Shown here one piece after another: positions 4,901-6,045 of a stretch of 6,045 nucleotides of DNA. The notes beneath the pieces are model-generated. The model was not told where the DNA came from, ran no database searches, and saw nothing but the letters and a program-made list of their open reading frames with translations. The stretch is from CAZVLE01 sp964627855 (GTDB lineage: Bacteria; Bacillota; Dethiobacteria; DTU022). Numbering within the stretch: the stretch's first letter is position 1; each line of letters begins with the position of its first letter. The stretch spans positions 1 to 6,045 of the forward strand of contig CAZVLE010000043.1 of assembly GCA_964627855.1 (NCBI GenBank), read 5' to 3'. The position numbers and the translations under genes are program-made.

Positions 4901-5530
4901 ATGCCAAGAACAGCGAGAAGAAAAAGTGAAACTGATATTTACCATATAATGTTCCGAGGCATTAACCGGCAGACCATTTTTGTAGACAATGAAGACAACC
5001 AAAGATTTCTCGATACCCTTAACAGATACCACCATGAAATTGGCTACGACTTATACGCCTATTGCTTAATGGGCAATCACATCCACCTCTTAATAAAGGA
5101 AGGCAATGAAGACCTGTCAAATACCATGCGCCGCATCGGCACCAGCTATGTTAACTGGTATAACTGGCAGTATGATCGAAAGGGCCATCTTTTCCAGGAC
5201 CGCTTCAAAAGTGAGCCCGTTGAAAGTGATGCCTACTTCCTCACCGTCTTAAGATACATCCACCAAAATCCCCTCAAAGCCGGACTGGTCAGCGATATTG
5301 AGTCCTATAAATGGAGCAGTTACCATGAATACATAGGGGAAGCAAAGATAGTTAACGTAGACTTTGCCCTACTCATGTTTGAAAAAGACAGGGCTGAAGC
5401 TATTAAGCTCTTTAAAGATTTCAACTTGAAGGCAAACAAAGATCAATGCCTGGATATTGCTGAGACAAAGAAGACTATTTCCAACAAAAAGATCAAACAG
5501 CTGGTAGCCAAAAATTTAATCTGGAATTAG
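4901..5530 (+). CDS. REP-associated tyrosine (Y1/HUH) transposase, C terminus out of frame
   Basis: This is a RAYT/IS200-like single-strand transposase, which cuts DNA with an HUH-coordinated metal and one tyrosine. It starts MPRTARRKSETDIYHIMFRG, typical of the group. The HUH motif is H60-I-H62 in YCLMGNHIHLL. GHLFQDRFKS is at 95-104, and the likely catalytic tyrosine is Y119 in RYIHQNPLKAG. The frame stops at TAG 5528-5530 after 209 residues, but the -1 frame continues with LATLHDADKVTQLEVL and a helix-turn-helix-like SLRQLSRLTGISVNKIYRA, ending at TAG 5659-5661. Joined, the protein is 253 residues. The change falls at A-rich bases 5510-5518: either one A was lost or the ribosome shifts. 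All catalytic residues lie before it. Confidence 0.88.
   Translation: MPRTARRKSETDIYHIMFRGINRQTIFVDNEDNQRFLDTLNRYHHEIGYDLYAYCLMGNHIHLLIKEGNEDLSNTMRRIGTSYVNWYNWQYDRKGHLFQDRFKSEPVESDAYFLTVLRYIHQNPLKAGLVSDIESYKWSSYHEYIGEAKIVNVDFALLMFEKDRAEAIKLFKDFNLKANKDQCLDIAETKKTISNKKIKQLVAKNLIWN
5512..5518 (+). promoter_or_regulatory. A_AAT_TTA heptamer: possible -1 frameshift site
   Basis: In the transposase frame the codons AAT (5513-5515) and TTA (5516-5518) follow an A, giving the X_XXY_YYZ pattern A_AAU_UUA. This heptamer is known from -1 ribosomal frameshifting, for example in Rous sarcoma virus. A slip here leads straight into the frame with the missing C-terminal domain. I saw no strong stem-loop or ribosome-binding-like stimulator next to it, so a plain single-base deletion in the A run is at least as likely. 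Confidence 0.35.
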
Positions 5531-5661
5531 CGACACTGCATGATGCGGATAAGGTTACGCAGCTGGAAGTTTTAAAATACTTAAAAGATCTGGAGGGGAC
5601 TTCGTTAAGACAGTTATCACGACTGACTGGGATTTCTGTTAATAAGATCTACAGAGCATAG
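5518..5661 (+). other. Displaced C-terminal HTH segment of the transposase (-1 frame)
   Basis: In the -1 frame relative to the transposase, bases 5518-5661 read NLELATLHDADKVTQLEV and continue to LRQLSRLTGISVNKIYRA before TAG (5659-5661). The tail resembles a small helix-turn-helix module such as those found at the C termini of clostridial transposases of this type. It has no start codon or ribosome binding site of its own, so it is expressed only by frameshifting or is lost. Its last base overlaps the position next to the right terminal repeat. Confidence 0.75.
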
Positions 5662-5678
5662 AACAGAGAACCGTCCCC
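5662..5678. repeat. Right 17-bp terminal inverted repeat of copy B
   Basis: AACAGAGAACCGTCCCC is the exact inverse complement of 4833-4849 and 4073-4089. It begins one base after the stop codon of the displaced C-terminal segment, so the reading frame fills the element to its very end. Confidence 0.85.
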
Positions 5679-5893
5679 GAGGGGTTTTTGATTGGAAGGT
5701 GATTGAGAAGTGACCCGTAATAGATTCATATGCGATTGCTTCCATATTGCCGTGCGTTGCCTTAATGTTTTATAGATGGTATTATGGTGAAAGTTTGGAT
5801 AATTAGTTTGATTGTGACGGGTGTGAGTTATCTATAGTAATAAACTGAAAGCTGATAAGATCTTATAATTTAAGTCCATTAGCTTCTATTTAT
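5679..5893. other. A/T-rich region without a recognisable gene
   Basis: I find no open frame of useful length on either strand here and no RNA gene. The only structured item is a 12-bp perfect palindrome at 5855-5866 that overlaps a TATAAT box (see separate entry). Base composition is lower in G+C than the ribosomal protein genes. The segment could be remains of older insertions or an untranslated leader. Confidence 0.5.
5841..5869 (+). promoter_or_regulatory. Weak candidate promoter with overlapping palindrome
   Basis: TATAAT (5864-5869) is a perfect -10 box. TAAACT (5841-5846) at 17 bp upstream matches the -35 consensus at only three positions. The perfect palindrome ATAAGATCTTAT (5855-5866) overlaps the -10 box and could be an operator. 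It could also be chance in A/T-rich DNA. Confidence 0.3.
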
Positions 5894-5965
5894 AAAAGGG
5901 TTTAAGCATAAACTTGAGTTCTCCCGACACCTGAGAAAACCCTTTTTACTTAGCAGCATCGGGAG
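5894..5965 (+). other. Interlocking inverted repeats, possible pseudoknotted leader
   Basis: AAAAGGGTTT (5894-5903) is the perfect inverse complement of 5937-5946. Within the loop between them, CTCCCGA (5921-5927) is the perfect inverse complement of TCGGGAG (5959-5965), which lies outside. The crossed order is that of an H-type pseudoknot. A third option, TTCTC (5919-5923) with GAGAA (5933-5937), overlaps both and would exclude them. GGGAG (5961-5965) could serve as a ribosome binding site for the frame that starts downstream, and it would be masked in one of the folds. Such repeats could equally mark the edge of an insertion sequence. Confidence 0.4.
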
Positions 5966-5977
5966 TGAATCTTCTTA

Positions 5978-6045
5978 GTGGTGCGAAGATCTGAAATGGC
6001 TGCCGCTTCCGCGAAGCGTGCCGAACTGGTCATCAAAACCCTTGG
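5978..6045 (+). CDS. Partial unidentified reading frame running off the right edge
   Basis: A frame open from 5969 to the window end has possible starts at GTG 5978, GTG 5981 and ATG 5996. From GTG 5978 it reads VVRRSEMAAASAKRAEL followed by VIKTLG. GGGAG (5961-5965) lies 12 bases before GTG 5978; ATG 5996 has no clear ribosome binding site. The 22 visible codons are too few to name a family. The sequence is not the start of RpoB as I know it. Codon choice (GCC, CGT, CTG, ACC) is compatible with a real gene. It could be a transposase or another accessory gene. Confidence 0.35.
   Translation, partial: MVRRSEMAAASAKRAELVIKTL

Larger units (their letters stand above)
4833..5678 (+). mobile_element. 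RAYT/REP-associated transposase element, near-complete (copy B)
   Basis: This 846-bp unit begins GGGGACGGTTCTCTGTT (4833-4849) and ends with the exact inverse complement (5662-5678), a perfect 17-bp inverted repeat. Between them lie a promoter inside a subterminal hairpin, a Y1/HUH transposase gene and its displaced C-terminal tail. No target duplication is evident, as expected for HUH transposases that work on single strands. The outer left end of copy A (4073) is in the same orientation as the left end of copy B, so 4073-5678 (1,606 bp, including the toxin-antitoxin pair) also has matching inverted ends. Confidence 0.85.

Noticed and set aside
5675..5689. CCCCGAGGGGTTTTT as an intrinsic terminator after the transposase
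   Set aside because: A realistic loop leaves only a three-base-pair stem, too weak for termination. The C run belongs to the terminal inverted repeat.
5981..6045. Group II intron 5' end (GTGCG at 5981-5985)
   Set aside because: Only the five-base boundary motif agrees. No domain I or domain V/VI features can be seen in the 65 bases available, and the region also reads as an open frame.

Overview
The window looks like a chromosomal segment from a low-to-mid GC Gram-positive bacterium, most likely a member of the Clostridia. The reasons are the gene order rpmG-secE-nusG-rplK-rplA-rplJ-rplL, an L10-leader attenuator in front of rplJ, strong AGGAGG ribosome binding sites, TTG and GTG starts, and a transposase-bearing repeat whose GGGGACGGTTCTCTGTTT end I associate from memory with Clostridia of the Peptococcaceae type. 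The lineage is an inference; no rRNA gene is present to settle it.

Layout. 1-191: two near-identical tandem copies and one decayed copy of a ~70-bp G-rich, hairpin-forming intergenic repeat. 208-237: candidate promoter. 275-4067: the translation/transcription gene string rpmG (L33), secE, nusG (with a long acidic N-terminal extension), rplK (L11), rplA (L1), L10 leader with attenuator, rplJ (L10), rplL (L7/L12), all on the + strand. A hairpin abutting the rplA ribosome binding site resembles the L1 target on 23S rRNA. The rplJ-rplL gap is 182 bp and holds a piece related to the repeat at 1-191.

4073-5678: accessory DNA starting 5 bp after the rplL stop, where rpoB would normally follow. It holds the left end of a REP-associated (Y1/HUH, RAYT-type) transposase element with a decayed gene start, a type II toxin-antitoxin pair, and then a second, nearly complete element with 17-bp perfect inverted ends. 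The two left ends are identical over 95 bp and lie exactly 760 bp apart. The intact-looking transposase reads 209 codons, and its C-terminal helix-turn-helix tail continues in the -1 frame, precisely at an A_AAT_TTA heptamer. Each left end carries a TTGACA-N17-TATATT promoter placed inside a 14-bp hairpin.

5679-6045: no complete gene. An A/T-rich stretch holds a 12-bp palindrome over a TATAAT box, a set of interlocking inverted repeats (possible pseudoknot), and the first codons of an unidentified reading frame that runs off the right edge. rpoB is not reached in this window.

Together the core genes supply ribosomal stalk and L1-stalk proteins, the SecE translocase subunit and the NusG transcription factor. 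The accessory block is a mobile RAYT/toxin-antitoxin cluster wedged into, or at the end of, this highly expressed operon.
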